A stretch of DNA of 64,000 nt. Origin: Legionella sp. PC1000 (GTDB taxonomy: Bacteria > Pseudomonadota > Gammaproteobacteria > Legionellales > Legionellaceae). Position 1 is the first letter of the stretch, and every line of letters starts with the position of its first letter. The translations under genes were made by a program, and so were the position numbers. Location: positions 838,001-902,000 of the forward strand of contig NZ_CP059400.1 in assembly GCF_014109805.1 (NCBI RefSeq), given 5' to 3'. The notes beneath the pieces are model-generated. The model saw nothing but the letters and a program-made list of their open reading frames with translations, did no database searches and was not told where the DNA came from. Of this stretch, positions 63,376-64,000 are shown one piece after another.

Positions 63376-64000
63376 TCAATGCTGCATTCCGCCCATTGCG
63401 GCTTTTAACTGACTCTCGGAATCAATGAGGAAATTGGCTGACGTAATAATATTATCTCCCTCTTTGATGCCTTGTACCACCTCGATCAAATCACCAGCAC
63501 GCACACCCAATGTCACATTGCGCCACTCAATTTTTCCATCCCCATGATAAATAAACACCACCGCACGCTCGCCCGTTATCAAGACAGCATTTTTGGACAC
63601 TACAAGTCGCTTGCCTAAAGGAATTTTTAAGTCAATATTGGCGTACATCCCCGGTTTTAATTGATCTTTGGCATTATCCACCACAAAACGAACCTTGGCG
63701 GTACGAGTTTTCATATCGACCGTTGGATAAATAAAATCCAGTTTGGCTTTAAACAATTGATTAGGCAAATACGACAAGGTGACATCTGCTGTTTGATCGA
63801 GTTTAATATAAGGTAATTCATACTCATAAATGTCGCCTAAAATCCACAAACGAGATAAATCGGCTATGGTATACAGTTCATCTTCTGGTTTGATTCGCAT
63901 ACCGACTAATGCCATTTTATGAATAACTGTTCCATTAATTGGAGAACTAATGGTCATCGTATTGGTAATTTTACCGCTTTGGGTTAATTGCTTAATTTCC
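63376..64000 (-). CDS. cusB: CusB-type membrane-fusion protein (5' end outside the window)
   Basis: The C-terminal ~208 residues of a periplasmic adaptor. The reading frame runs off the window edge (EIKQLTQSGKITNT before an internal Met), so the N-terminus is missing. Visible: ISSPINGTVIHKMALVGMRIKPEDELYTIADLS, a lipoyl half motif; WILGDIYEYELPYIKLDQ; and KPGMYANIDLKIP, then ELTVVQGIKEGDNIIT-like end. 26 bases precede cusA in the same direction. Delivers Cu(I)/Ag(I) from periplasmic chaperones to the CusA pump. Confidence 0.9.
   Translation of the reverse strand, partial: EIKQLTQSGKITNTMTISSPINGTVIHKMALVGMRIKPEDELYTIADLSRLWILGDIYEYELPYIKLDQTADVTLSYLPNQLFKAKLDFIYPTVDMKTRTAKVRFVVDNAKDQLKPGMYANIDLKIPLGKRLVVSKNAVLITGERAVVFIYHGDGKIEWRNVTLGVRAGDLIEVVQGIKEGDNIITSANFLIDSESQLKAAMGGMQH

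Overview
The window looks like chromosomal accessory DNA of a gamma-proteobacterium, most probably Legionella or a close relative. The reasons are the AT-rich base composition, a HelCBA-type metal efflux operon with a GGDEF protein and a DUF4156 lipoprotein beside it, an archaeal-type AMP/thymidine phosphorylase of the kind annotated in Legionella, and many paralogous metal-efflux genes. The genus is an inference from families; no rRNA or tRNA gene is visible here to confirm it.

Region 1 (1-15.8 kb) is very AT-rich and mosaic. It holds a large RecB-nuclease/RNase H/helicase protein of the TM0106 type, then a possible peptide-modification cluster (a 26-residue peptide gene ending in a hairpin, a 2-oxoglutarate/Fe(II) oxygenase, an unknown protein, and a convergent EamA exporter). 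Next comes a segment typical of the leading end of conjugative elements (small ORF, ssb, ardA, leftward). Cargo of four small-molecule-modifying enzymes follows (GNAT, GrpB-GNAT fusion, APH-like kinase, AAC(6')-like GNAT), closed by a tandem pair of tyrosine recombinases in which one partner has lost its first catalytic arginine. Two diverged direct repeats (about 8.93-9.06 and 14.85-15.0 kb) bracket the cargo plus recombinases.

Region 2 (15.9-26.2 kb) is a carbon-storage and energy module: CspA-like protein, acetoacetyl-CoA reductase PhaB, and a leftward operon phaC, MaoC-Pta fusion, acetate kinase, FabI-like reductase. Two tiny lipoprotein genes and a rightward set (DUF3141 alpha/beta hydrolase, DUF2933, isoprenylcysteine-methyltransferase-like protein, small membrane protein) follow. 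A DinJ/YafQ toxin-antitoxin pair and an IS5 remnant separate it from region 3.

Region 3 (27.6-37.3 kb) holds the first heavy-metal RND efflux operon (helC-helB-helA plus a small periplasmic protein), DUF4156 lipoprotein, diguanylate cyclase, a duplicated Met/Cys/His-rich periplasmic protein, a decayed GGDEF copy, and glutamate dehydrogenase. Between 37.3 and 40.1 kb lies an AT-rich insertion in which an intact IS5-family element sits inside a P-loop ATPase gene; excising the IS in silico restores the reading frame exactly.

Region 4 (40.1-64 kb) is entirely leftward. From right to left in the direction of transcription: cusB (cut by the window edge), cusA, beta-CASP metallo-hydrolase, AMP-phosphorylase-like enzyme, PRPP synthetase, a Gly/His-tailed lipoprotein, a copper P-type ATPase broken by a 2-bp frameshift, a DUF2231 membrane protein, and a multicopper oxidase fused to a CopB outer-membrane domain, ending at a clear terminator. 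Then comes an N-type ATPase operon (atpD C Q B E F A G, with no atpR gene), and a three-gene electron-transfer set: flavin/2Fe-2S reductase, b-type membrane cytochrome, seven-heme periplasmic cytochrome.

Taken together, the 16-64 kb part combines copper/silver/divalent-metal defence (two RND pumps, P-ATPase, CopA-CopB oxidase, Met-rich binding proteins) with genes for maintaining ATP and carbon balance when respiration is limited (acetate kinase/Pta, PHB synthesis, alternative ATPase, extra cytochromes, nucleotide salvage). That functional reading is inference from families and gene order.
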